This document shows positions 26,901 through 40,200 of a DNA stretch of 45,000 nucleotides, piece after piece (the stretch's first letter is position 1; each line of letters starts with the position of its first letter). The notes under the pieces were generated by a model. That model saw only the letters and a program-made list of their open reading frames with translations, was not told the DNA's origin and did not search any database. Both the position numbers and the translations under genes were made by a program. Source of the stretch: Glandiceps talaboti (taxonomy: Eukaryota; Hemichordata; Enteropneusta; Spengelidae); assembly GCF_964340395.1 (NCBI RefSeq), contig NC_135554.1, forward strand, positions 21,970,592 through 22,015,591, written 5' to 3'.

Positions 26901-29900
26901 CGCTAACAGATATTCTTGACAGCACAATTAACCCGGATGTAACTATGGTAGATGATATTACACGAGGTAATGTGTTATCTTCACACGTGCGTGTACTTAA
27001 CGAAAAAAAAACACACCCTAAAACTGCATGTGGTGTGGTGTCCTGTTACAAAATGAAGATATAGCTGTTTGTATTGATGCAAATGAAACAAAAAATAGTT
27101 GGTGATAGACACAATTTATTATTGTTTGGCTAAATCAAAATCACTGTTGATAGAGAGTGAAGATCAAGATAGTCAGAACAATTAGGGATATCAAAGTTTA
27201 ATTTATTTTTACACCCGTCTGAGTTGTTGATGAATTAACATACTCTTCTGAGTTTGTAAAAAAAAATTGACAGCTCATACACCCAATGTGTAAAAAAAAG
27301 ATTGATAGCCAGGAGGGATATGTGATCCATCAACGTGGTTAACATATAAACATTTCCACTCACCTGACTCAATTCTAAATATGGACAGTGCCTTCCTCCT
27401 TGGAATAAGTCGACAAAAAGTAGCAAGTATTTGCTAACTGATGGTCAAGGTAGTAAACATAAATTAAGTTAAATGAAATATTCATAATGGGGTATGACAT
27501 ACCCATAATGCCAAGCGTCTAGTGACAACATAACGAATGGTTTAAACGGTATATGGTGGTATTTTCAACATTTATCATTTTGTTCCAGTAATGTTCACGG
27601 TGTCGTCCAATATCCTGGGCGCCTCACTGTTCAGTGAGCTGCCATCAGAACAAAGTCAACCAGAAAATACAAACGGGTCCCTCGTTCCAACCATGACACA
27701 GGTCAGTTATTATTATTTTGGTTAAATAAAATTAATATACAGTACTTTCCTTTTAACTATTAAATGCGTAATGTTTGTTTTTTCTTATTCAAATTCCCGT
27801 TGTGTGTTTTAAATACAGTATTTGTATATACTTTTTAAATGTATCACATGTACGATAGAGTTGCATTTTGGATTGCAACAATCCTGCCACAGAACCCGAT
27901 TCTTTGGTGATGATTTAATTTGCTTTTAAATTACATTATATTTGGCTTTTTTTGAATTTTTGATCTTGGCTAGACTATGAAGAAACAGTTCTAGACAGGT
28001 TTTTCGACCTCAAAGAATGCTATCTTTTTCTTTCTCTACTGTTTAGACTGTACAATTAAATCAATTTGAATATTTCCCTTTTTTCAGGAGGAAGAAGCTA
28101 TAAGAAATCTGTTAGACGTAGTTAACACGCTTCTTGACATTTCCTTGACAACAATGTCGCCGGACAACGGTACATATAGACTCAAGACAGATAACCTTGA
28201 AGTAGAAGTCAGTGAAGTTACCCCAAAGAATTTAGCAGGGAAACAAGTGACTTCTTCACACGGAGGCATAACTATTCCAAGCGTCGCTCTAAGTGGTAAC
28301 GAGACCAGCTACTTTGCAGTAAAGGTAAGTCAAATGCCTTTAAAAGGGTTTTACTATTTTTTGTCTACAATAAACGAATTCAAAATGTTATAAAATATAC
28401 GAAATTTCATTTTTATAAAAAAAATGTTATTGGTTTCTTTTTTATACATTGTATAGTGGTATTTAGACCACCGTGTTTGCTGTAAGATTAACATCATGGA
28501 ACTTGACAATTTGCCATCACAGGTGCATTATTGGAAATGAATAACTCCACTGATAAACACGAATATTCATCATTATACCATGTACGAGACAAGTTCAACA
28601 AAAAATATGGAATATATACCCTGGTCGTTCTACGTCATGACAACGCAACACGCGTGTATGTCACGTCAACGTGTCTCAACGTCACGTCATTGGTTCTGCT
28701 GTGTTCGAAATACGAGTCAACACGTTTAAAATTGCCATCACTTTCCCCGATTTTTTCTTTGATAATACTGGCGCTCGTATAATAATGTTATTCTCCAATA
28801 TTTTTCTTCATTCAACTGAAAAATATTCCTGTTCTAAAGGTTGTCATTTCGAGTCGCTAGACGAGTAGTGACATAGGCCTCTTAGGTCACTCGTATTTTT
28901 CTTGGCTGAACGAAGAAAAATATTGGAGAATAACATCTAAATGTCACATAGTTTGAAAGTAGGCAAAGTTTTACTTACCCGTACCCTAGTGAGTTAGCTC
29001 TCCTCGTCACCCCACAGTTGGTATTTACCACAACTACAAATAATCTCTAAGTCCTTTACATCTGACTGCATTTTGGGTTGCAATTCAGTTAGTAAACGTG
29101 CTATTTTTTCTAAATACCACAGAAAGGAATAGGTCTACATTGTCATTGTTCGAAGGCTTGCGCAAAACTAGCCTCAACCACGATACAAGCACATTGTTTA
29201 TAATAGTATCAAACGAGTATATTAAACTTGCCTTTCTGTTGTATAATTTACCAATTCCACAGTTTCTGAACTTCTACAAGAATCCGTACATCTGGAATTC
29301 GCCCGAATTACTCGAGAATAAACCCGTGGTAATCCTAGAGGTTGAAGACGAGTACGGTAACGATTACTCTCTGGATGGCTTGTATACAGTCTACATCAAT
29401 GACAACAAGACACGTGAAGACACCCCACAGAACGTCAGTGCTGAGGCCACCTTGGAACTTGGGCGAGATGACGTGGCTGAATTTGAACTTGAAGCAACCA
29501 CTGCTAATAGCACCATGGTTATCGAGGTACATCCAGCATCAGCGTTGACCAATTATACTCTGTATATCAACACCAACTCTACTCCGAATATATCCGGAGG
29601 GTTGTATGACAATGCATGGAATATCTCTGGAAACTTCTCACGAACTTTGACCTTTGATGTCGACGAGATTGATAAGTACAACTTCCTCCTGACATCTGGT
29701 AAGGGACAAATCGATTTTCATGGCTATCATAATTCACCCGAAGGGCGATATAGGAATGACCCATGTCCATCCAAAGTCCTATCTCTGACAGCCACTACTA
29801 TACTTCAACCAAACTTGGCACAAATGTCAGACACTGTAGGGTAACCTGCACATTACTTAATTTCGCTACCTTGATAAATGAACTTAAAATATATTTTTTC

Positions 29901-32900
29901 ACTGAGACACCATTTAAGTGTCAACACTGTACCCATATTATGAGAGAACGGTTATCATGTAAGACTGACCTTGTCTCATATACCAATGTCTTGAATTGTA
30001 CTATGTATATTTGACGTCCATTTTCTTCAGTATTGTACAATGCATAGTCATGGCTATTTATCTGAAGGAAATAAGCACTTAGGATTCAGGAATATGCATT
30101 GTGTATCTAATACATATTCATATCTGCTAAGACCCATGAGTCAACAGTGCACTACAGAAAGAACTGTAGAGAGGTGAAAGAACGTTTCAATTAGGGGTTT
30201 CTTGGCAATTGGGTGAAATTTATGTGGTGTGAAGTCATAAAATGACTCTCCAGAACCCTAAGTTTATGGAAATGCCTTTATTTCTTGGACTGGTGTTCCC
30301 CTTTAACATGTTTGAGTTTTCTTTTGCTAGATGGAGACAAAGACGACTTGGATGGGATGAAGGAAACTGTTAATATATCGGTTTATTTCATTATGTGTCG
30401 TTTCTGGAAAGAATTGAGTGAAGAATGGATGGTAGACGGATGTCAGGTAAGGGATTTGATTGGTTGGCAGACTGTCACTTTCCATTTTTGTTGTTTGAAT
30501 ATATGCCTTGACGATATGAGTATAAGTAGTACAATATATGATGAGGTTAGAATATACCTGTAGACGTATAGGGCTAATGCTACAACACGATTTCCAAGAT
30601 TTTGATTTTCGCTCCGTCTGCAACGATAGCTGTGCCACAATGGTCTCGAATGGCATTCCTGTATAGACTGCTTTTGGCCGGATACACAATAAGACGTGTC
30701 ATTAGCTCAAACGAGGAATCCACAGGTGTCGTTATGGATATGTGACCTCACTCTAATTACGTACGTCGTCTTCTATTCAAATGTACGCTAATGTTTTACA
30801 CACGTTGTTCGTTGTGGGGAATGGCTTCTAGACCAATGGGATTTTAACACATACAGTAATAGTGTAGGAGTGATCTAAAATAATTTAAAAAAATGTTCAA
30901 CTATATTTTACAGGCTCAACTGTCTGACATAAATGGGCAGTTTGTTTGCCTCTGTGATCATCTGACTGGATTCACAGCAGCAGAGTTTGTTGTGCCAGTG
31001 AATAAACTAGAGTTTACTTTTGATCAAGACATCCGGGATAATGCAGTGGTTCTGATAGTGATTCTATCGTTCTTTGGAGTGTATATTTTACTGGCTTTAT
31101 TGCTGAGACGGAAAGACAAGCAGGACTTGGTCAAGGTAATGAACGAATGATACCGCAATATATACAAGGTATATTATTCTATGTATTGATTGTCATGGCA
31201 ATAACAATTTTGTGGTGTAGTCATTGAAGGATTCTTTGTACTTGTGACAGTGGTCTAATTCATACACACGACCTTGGGGTCCCATGCTTCGAAATCTTAA
31301 CCAGTAACTAGAGACAATCACACAAAACTTTGTTTCTGTGCAAAATTTATTTTTGTTACAAAAGCCTCTCTCCCCCCCCCCCCCCCCCAGTGAAAGTGAT
31401 GCAAATAATCCAAATTCAACATTATGGTCGGAAATTGGGTTGGGTAAGAGCTACATAGTAAGCGCAACACAGTGCATACTATTTGTAAACAACAGCTAAT
31501 ACTTTTCGGACATGCGCATTGGGCGACCATTGACCTTTAAGAGATGATAAGTACAGTGCAGTACGTAGTCAATAGTCTTTGCCCTGAGATCAGACAGGCG
31601 CGTTATCGATGCTGTTGACAAATTGATGTAGACGAAATTTAAAAAATGGGATTTGGTTGTCGTTATTATTTCTAATTGTTAATTTGCTGCTGTCTTAATT
31701 GTACTTTCAGTGGATGATCTTACCTTTGATTGACAACAAGAGTGAGGACAATTACCTTTACAAGGTGACAGTATACACGGGTATCAAACCCTTTTCTGGA
31801 ACAGAATGTGATGTATACTTCAACATTGTGGGAGAAAATGGCGAATCTGGAGTGAGATGTTTGAAAGACAAGAAGGGGAAGATTGTAAGTTATACATTGT
31901 ATACTGTAACCAGTTATTCAACTTACAATATAAGCCAGTTAACCTGCAACAAAATGTTGTCTGACGTGACAAAATTCTTAGTAAACTAACTTTGATACAT
32001 TTTATGGTCTGGTGCGACACATATTTTACTAAACTGCTCCATTTCATTATCTGATGCGACAAATCTTACTAACATATCGCTCGGACAGCTACACTTACTT
32101 AGCATAGGCTACCATTTTTTTAATGATAGCAGATTGTTGCCAAACCATAGGCAATGTAACAATAATGTATACTTTTAAAGGCCTTCTACAAAAAATTAAA
32201 AATAAGATAGAAAAATAACAAGTAAAGTCGATCTGTAGCCTTAAAAGAAATGAAATTTACAATTGCATTTCAGTTTTTGTAATATATAAGTTGCAAATGA
32301 GGATTTAAGTTTACCTGTTTGACAGGCAGTAACTTTTGTGCATTTGACCGAAAACCACAACAACGTAACATTTGGGTCGCATAATATAGTTGGAAGTTTT
32401 TTATTTGGGCGCAGAATTTTTTTATTTATTTATATGAAAAAAATGCAACAAACTCGTACCATATCTTTAAAAAGAATAATCGATTTTGCTGAGATGGCCC
32501 TCGTGTGTAAACACACTAATTGTAGAACAAAATTGTGTCGAGGAAAGTTCCAGGATACGAAACACATGTACAGTCCAGCTAAACCAACCCACAAGGAATT
32601 AATGCCAAAGCAAACTTGATATAATATCAACCATTATCCGTTATCAAAATGCAACTCTATCCGGATAAAACAAATCTTCGATACACGGGTCTTTAGTGGT
32701 GAATAAGATCTAAAAAATTGTTTGTGAAACTGATCCTTCTCATCTCCAATAAGATGACCTGACTGTACATCTAACCTTGCAGGAACTCATGCGATCCAGT
32801 GTTCATTCGTTCACGTTGGCTCTTCCTGACTGTCTTGGAGAATTGTTGTACATACACGTCTGGCTGAAGCCAAAGAAACGTATCTTTGACGCCTGGTACC

Positions 32901-35716
32901 TTGAGCGATTCCATGTTATTGATATGCAGGTTGAGGGCAGCAGGTATGACGGCGACATCTGTGCCTCTGACTTCTCTACAACTGCACTGTATTTCATCTC
33001 TTGTGATGCATGCATGCATCCCGGCCCTTGCTCAAGGTGCCGGAAGTGGTTTTGAAGCGAAGCTGATGATGACCTCTGATCTGCACTTGCTTTGAACCTG
33101 AACATCACTTCTATTTTATAAGTATTTGGAATTGTATTCCCATCACAATATCACCCTGTTCGCGACCATTCTCCCATCACATGAGAAAACATGCTCATAT
33201 ATTATGACAAGTTTTGCCAAAACTGACACGAGGCTATGCATGTAGAATGATTCACGCACGTTTACGTTTTAATTGTAGACATTTTTTACAGCTAAAATGA
33301 TGTCGGCTTGGTGTTTCGCTCATGAGACATTACGTTTTTGACACAGAGCTAGACATATTTCAACTCTGGACTAACAATAACAGAAACATAACAAACAAGA
33401 CAGGATCCTTTGCCCAATCAAATTGAACAGTGATAAGCATTGCTACTTTTCACAGTGCAGTAAAAACAGGCTTCTAATGAAAACGTTACATGCGCACATG
33501 TTGATTTTAACATCATTCTGTAATAATTTAGTTTCTAACTGATAATCAAAATTTCAACTTGACTACTTCTACATCTCCACTGTGCACGGCACCTATGTTA
33601 TTGTTTCTTTTTGCATTAGAAGTTGTCTGGGTGTGTGTATTAAATGTCATGTTATATGAGTGAAACACCAAGCCTACATCATTTCAGCTTTATCTATCTT
33701 TAATACTCCTGGAATCCAGTAGACAGAGATTGATCGATTGCTGGATCATTGTATAAACAGAAATGCCAACACCAATATCTTGATATAAAAACATCAATTT
33801 AGAAATAAGACATTGCATGATATAGAGAGGAGTATAATTATTTTAGAGGTAATGTCATTTACTTTGTATATTGATAAATGATTTTAGATCATTTTAGCTT
33901 GATTTACTTTCTGTCAGATAGTAGGTTTTTGAATCTGTCTTTGGCAAGTTCATTTTATGTCTGTGTACGTGTGACATGGATTATTTGTTTGTTGTCCATT
34001 ATAGCTTCGACTTTGTATGCTACAAGTGGTTTGCTGTTGATCGAGACGATTCCAAAGTCGAACGACTTCTGCCTGTTAGCGGCGATGCCCAGTTGGCGTC
34101 TTTTGATCACCTCTTTTCCAACAACACCCGAGTGAAATTCACTGATGACTACCTATGGGGTTCCCTCGTGAGCCGACCAACACCAAGTAACTTCACTAGG
34201 GTTGAGCGACTCTCCTGTTGCGCGACGTACTTGTATGTGGCAATGTTGGCCAATGCTATGTTCTACCAAACTCCTGACTCCGAAGGTGATCAAACTAAAA
34301 CCCTGCGACTGGGACCACTCTCATTCACTCTGGGTACGCTCTACGTCAGTTTCATCAGTTGCCTGGTTACACTGCCAGCTACCCTCATCCTGGTGGAGAT
34401 CTTTCGCAAGTCACAAACTATCCCGGACTGCACTTGTTGCTGTTGTTGTCGCAAGAAAACAAAGGATGTGAACGGTAGTCAGGAGAAACTGACCGAAGAT
34501 GAGAAATGTATTGAAATCAAACAGAAGAAATCCTTACCTCTACCCTGGTGGGGCAAACTGATTGGCTGGTTCCTGGTATTTGCCTGTATGTTCCTCTCGT
34601 CCTTCTTCGTCGTTATGTACAGTCTAGAGTGGGGAAAGGAGGTAGCTCATGCGTGGCTGACATCGGAGATGACATCATTCTTCCTGTCGTCATGTGTTAT
34701 TGACCCCTTGAAGGTGAGATATTTTTTTTCAGGAAAAGTTAGGTTTTTAATTAAGATGTGATTGGACTATCGAACGTACGAAAGGGGACTTCCGACTTCC
34801 AACTTCCAACTTCCAACTTCCGACTTCCAACTTGCTTCCAACTTCCAACTTGGAAGTTGGAAGTCGGAAGTCCCCTGATGTTAATTCTTTGGAGTGCTCA
34901 CTATCATGTAAGTCTGGAACCGACAATATTCATTCATTGGAGAGAGGTACGTGAAACTACGGATGTAATGGTGATAGGATGAAGGGCTGGGATTGGTTGA
35001 GAGGGTCACATGTTTAGTTTAGAGAAACAAAAATAAAATTCCGGCCTACTGCTTTAAAAAAAATGATTGAGTGTGAAAGGCCTGTTTTGTAGACCTGGGA
35101 GGTCTGTACTGGACACTGGATGATCGACCAATGTCATGAAAGGTTGACCGATTTTCTATTTAAAAACACATTATATGGCTATTTTTCTATCTCTCCTATG
35201 AGTACATTACAGTATTTTGTATCTTCTAACGTTTCTGGATTGCTATTTATAACGAATGTTGTGAAAGTTCAATTGAGCATCTTCACTGTGCTGTTACAGT
35301 GACTCTATTTCCCCAAGAAGTATCTGAAAATTTGCCCTTTAGCACAGCTAGCTGTAAATAAGGCTGGGCGTGCTATTGGGGTATAATTTGTAATTTCTCC
35401 CTCGATATCTTTATTACAGGCCATAGGTATTGCTGCTCTAGTGTCCTTGCTCTTCATGTTGTTCAAGAAACCCCTAGTTTCAGAGACTGACAAGGACACT
35501 GAAATTCGCAAGTACGGAGTTACACCACCATCAGTGAAAGTAACTGTGAAAGGTAAAGACAAAATTGTATTGAAGTTTATCTTCGTGTGACACCCTCTAT
35601 CTCTTAGTCTCTCCTTTACTTCAATATCTCACCCTTTCATTCCATTGCCATCACTCGGCTCCGTCCTCAACTAGTAATTTGAGCCATCTGTCTTGTGGTA
35701 ATATATACGTGGGTGG

Positions 35717-35761
<45 letters not shown>

Positions 35762-35875
35762 TGTTTCTGTTTTCTTCCGTCCCACCATCTGCCTACGTCT
35801 TTTAGACAATCTGTCTATATCTGTCGGGCTACCCCTGACCGGCTCTTTATACCTTTGTTTCTGACAGTTTCCTTC

Positions 35876-35942
<67 letters not shown>

Positions 35943-37163
35943 GCTCCCTTATTATCTGTCTCTCTGCCTGCCTGTCTGTCTGTCTGTCTGTCTGATCGTC
36001 TGTCCGTATTATATGTATGTATATATCATTCACTCACTCACTCACTCACTCACTCACTCACTCACTCACCCACCCACCCACCCACCCACACACACACACA
36101 CACACACTCACTCACTCACTCACTCACTCACCCACCCACCCACCCACCCACCCACCCACCCACCCACCCACTCACCCACTCACTCACTCACTCACTCACT
36201 CACTCACTCACTCACTCACTCACTCACTCACTCACTCACTCACTCACTCAAAGAAATCAGCAAATCTGCTTATATTACGATTCATAAATTTGGTTCATTT
36301 TTCAGATGTACAAGCACGCCGTAGACCACCCTCCGAGACTGAAGTGAAAACGGCCCATAATCGTCAGATGAAACGGAACCGACTGAAAGCCACTTTTCGG
36401 GAATTCTTGTTCTATATCTTCTTTTTGTTGTTTGCGTGTACAATTGCAAACACATACCGATCATATGAATTCTATTACTCGAACAAGGCTGTGATTAACG
36501 TCCTTAAAAGTGATACTTTAATGGAGGTAAGTCTAGATAACTCGCTCTGTTCAGTTTACTCCGCATGCAGGTCTACACATGTTTACATGAATAAGGTTAG
36601 CCCGCAATTGTCAGTGAAAGCAAATCAGATTAATGAAGTCAAAAATGATATATGTAAAATTCATACCTACAGTCCTACCTTAGGTTTGACTTTATTTTTT
36701 GTGTTTATTGGATGCGAAAAGGAAGTAAATCACTCCCTCACTCACTCTCTGCAGTCGATCAAATATCCCTAGAAGAGTTTCACGGGATCTCTCGTAGATT
36801 TCCTACGTTGAGAAGGGTTCAGAAAGCATTGCATTTACACCGACTCGAAACCATCATCTGCTCTGTACCCGAGGTATCAGTCATGAGTATGTTCATGGCC
36901 GGGTAAACGAGAATCGGGGTATCGATAAATAGAGAGATAATGAAAACAGTTTCGTTTTTTACGTGGAGGACATAATTTTTATAATTAATAATTTTGTTAT
37001 TTTTAGAATTATAATTAAGAGCGTAAGAAATGAAAGAATAAAACCATGATTGTGTGTAGATATTACCTCTACACAGGTTTCCATTGTTACATAAGCGTAT
37101 CGTGACTGGTGTATGATTGATAATTTCATAACGAGATTATATAACTATGTCTGCCTGCCTGCC

Positions 37164-37207
<44 letters not shown>

Positions 37208-40200
37208 GATGCGATATCTCAAGTATTACTGCATCGATTTTAATGAAACTTGCTACAAATCTTCCATATATGGTAAAGACAAAAACTATTTAGGTTGAGG
37301 TAAATCTGTACATATGAATGAGTCGTTTACATAAATTATTATTTCTTTTGGTAATTAGGCAATAACTTAGGAATTCAATTTTCAAAGTTCACATAAATTC
37401 GGTACCTAAAGTGATGATAACAAAGCGCACGGTGTTCTGTATATTTGATTTCAGTGTAGCGTCAATTCGTGTTACTGGGATTGGTTGAAGGACACAGTGG
37501 TACCGGCAATCAACCCTCAGTACTACTACAACGGAAAGCCTCTATCGGCCGCCGACAAGAAGAATCCAAAATTGTCAACTGCAGTATCGTACATGATCGG
37601 TCCTGTGATTTTGCGACAAGTACGGGTGAAACGAGGTGAGTACCGTTTGTCGGTGTGATTGCTTACCCTTTGTTGGTAGTAAGTAATGTTGTTCTTCAAA
37701 TCGACATTTGTATATATTACAATTTCTTACAAAATGTTAACCAGTGTGTACACAATTTTGATGTCTTGACAACATATGGCTGAAGTGGTCAATTCTACAA
37801 ATGAGTACAAGTGTAATTTCAAGATCTTGTTTTGTTTGTCTACAACTTCTTTCGAACAAAATGAACGTTTTTTTGTGAGAAGTGCAACCCGACCTTTAAT
37901 TACTTCAAAATAATGAGTTATTATTTTTTTTAAACAAAAAATCCCAAAACTGTTTCGTGTATTTATAAGATGAAAAATACAAAAAGAATATAAATCCCTT
38001 TACACTGTCAATGTTTCAAAATGTGAGTAAACATTCAATTGATTCTAAGATTTACATTGATTCTGATTGTAGTCTTTCTGTTCATTTGTTCCTTTCTCAA
38101 GATAATTGCCTGGTCCATAAGGATATGCGACAGACAATACCTTACTGTATCCCTCCTTACACAATAAGCGAAGAAGATGTCGGTGCTTATAATGTTAGCT
38201 GGAGACCTTACCCCGAGATTGACGAAGATAGCGATGAGACGAAACCGTGGATGTATGACACATACTATGAGCGGGAAATTGACGTTGCACCTTACTTTGC
38301 GAACAGCGAAACGGAAGAAGGTGGAAAAACTACGTCACCACCACAGTCGCCATGGGTACACAGCGCGCATTACGACAGGGGTGTCAAGTACGCGCCGTCT
38401 TTCTGGAGTTTCTCGAGCAAGAAGTACTCTGGTACTGGCTTCGTCGGTATCCTTGGTACAAACCAGGACCGGGCTGGCAGGGTCGTTGATTATCTACAAA
38501 GGAATAGCTGGATTGACCGATACACCCGAGGTGTCTTCTTAGAGACGGCCATCTACAACCCGTTCCTCAAGTTATACAGCATGGTCACATTCCTGGTTGA
38601 GTTTTCGGAGCTCGGAGACGCCACACCGTCCTATAGAGTTGACTCCCTCGCCTTCTTGGATCTGTTCAACTTCAGTTTCAGTACATTCCTGGCGATTGCT
38701 TTCCATGTTGGATATCTGATCATGGTTCTGTATTTATTATGCTGGTGGGGTTGGAAGCTGTGCAGCAAGGGTAGGCGAGCTGTCCGTGGTATCTGGAATT
38801 TGATGGATTTCACACTCGCCGTCATCGCGATCTGTTCAGTGGGTCTGTTTTTTGTACGACTGGAAGCTAACAAGTGGGCTATGGAAGAGCTATTATCAAA
38901 CCAAGGTAAGTCTATCACAGTTATATTCTGCGAGAAAAAGGGTTCCATTGATCCGTGGCAAACCCGCGTGCGATCGGACCGTATAAGTTGATGCCTGCGA
39001 TTATCCAAAACCATGAATTCGTGACTTACACGTGTAGGGTCTATGGTGCAATGACCTTTAAGATCTTTGCTCAACACAGTCGTCGCTATCAAAAATGGTA
39101 TTAGTAGAAGTTGTTTATGTCTCAATTTTCATTATTTCGTATACCCTTATATTATAAAGTAGCTGTTCTCTAGTACAGGGTGCGTGTAATATTTCATAGA
39201 TTGTTGTTTTCCCGGGCTACAGACTAAATATAACAAACTTTTGACTATAAATTCCTACCTTTTCTCCTTACAGGTAAGAATATATAGTCAAAAGGTTGTT
39301 ATATTTAGTCTGTAGACCTGGAAAACAACAATATATGAAATATCACACGCCCCTATGTTCTCTAGTACTATGAACAACCAACCAATCTATTGTGATTGAC
39401 TCATAAAGAAGAAATCAAACAAAAAAAAGACAAGTTAACTTTCCATACATGATGGTCCATCTTTTGATGCTTTTTTTTTTCTTTTTCTGTTTCAATATCT
39501 CCTTCCATATTAAGCGGTTCTCTAATGCCCCAACCACCCGGCCAATCATGTAGTCTTGTAATATGACTTCGGGTCTGTGATCCGAAGGTTGCCGAATAAA
39601 AGCCGAAATATGAGAGTTCTCGGGGCGAACAGCAGTTTTGGTGCAAAGCATAAGAGCGTGAAGTAATTCATAGATTGTTGTTTCCTTTGTCTACAATATA
39701 ACAACGTTAACGTTTGACTATACTTTCCTACCTGTGAGAAAATATCTACTCGACTAAGTATAAAGATTGATACATTTGTAATAGCAGGATTCGTATGATA
39801 TTTTCCTTACGTGCCCCTGTGGTGCGAAGGGACTTTTCGGTCGTAATATCAAAATAAAGCCTGAAGACCTAGCAGCTAGACTACCAATCACGCATGGGAA
39901 CACGGGCATGTGAATGAACTAGAACAGTTGCGTGTCAAGGTTAATACGAAATTATACCGAAAGTCTGTCACCTTTTAACGAAATTGTAATATGTTTTGTT
40001 TTCTGTTTTGTTTCAGCATCGTATGGAAGTGTGCGCTATGTCATTATAATAGACGATGTCTTTGCACACTTTATGGCTATGGTCTCTTTCTTTTGCATCC
40101 TTAGCTTCATCCGTCTCCTCACTCTTTACAAACGCACGAGGGCGTTCTTCGTAATCCTTCGCACAGCCTGGGACACTTTCACTTCATTCTTTCTCTTACT

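Noticed and set aside
28531-28782. 83-codon frame in intron 12
   Set aside because: It lies in the tail of the third foldback copy, which matches 15480-15649 in reverse.
32944-33055. Continuation of exon 17 frame past 32943
   Set aside because: Reads out of PLAT homology; the GTATGA donor gives the conserved YKWFAVD continuation in exon 18 instead.
36712-36906. Possible exon near 36752 reading VDQISLEEFHG
   Set aside because: The CAG acceptor gives phase 0 from exon 20, which hits a stop at once; exon 20 joins 37455 directly with a continuous polycystin sequence.
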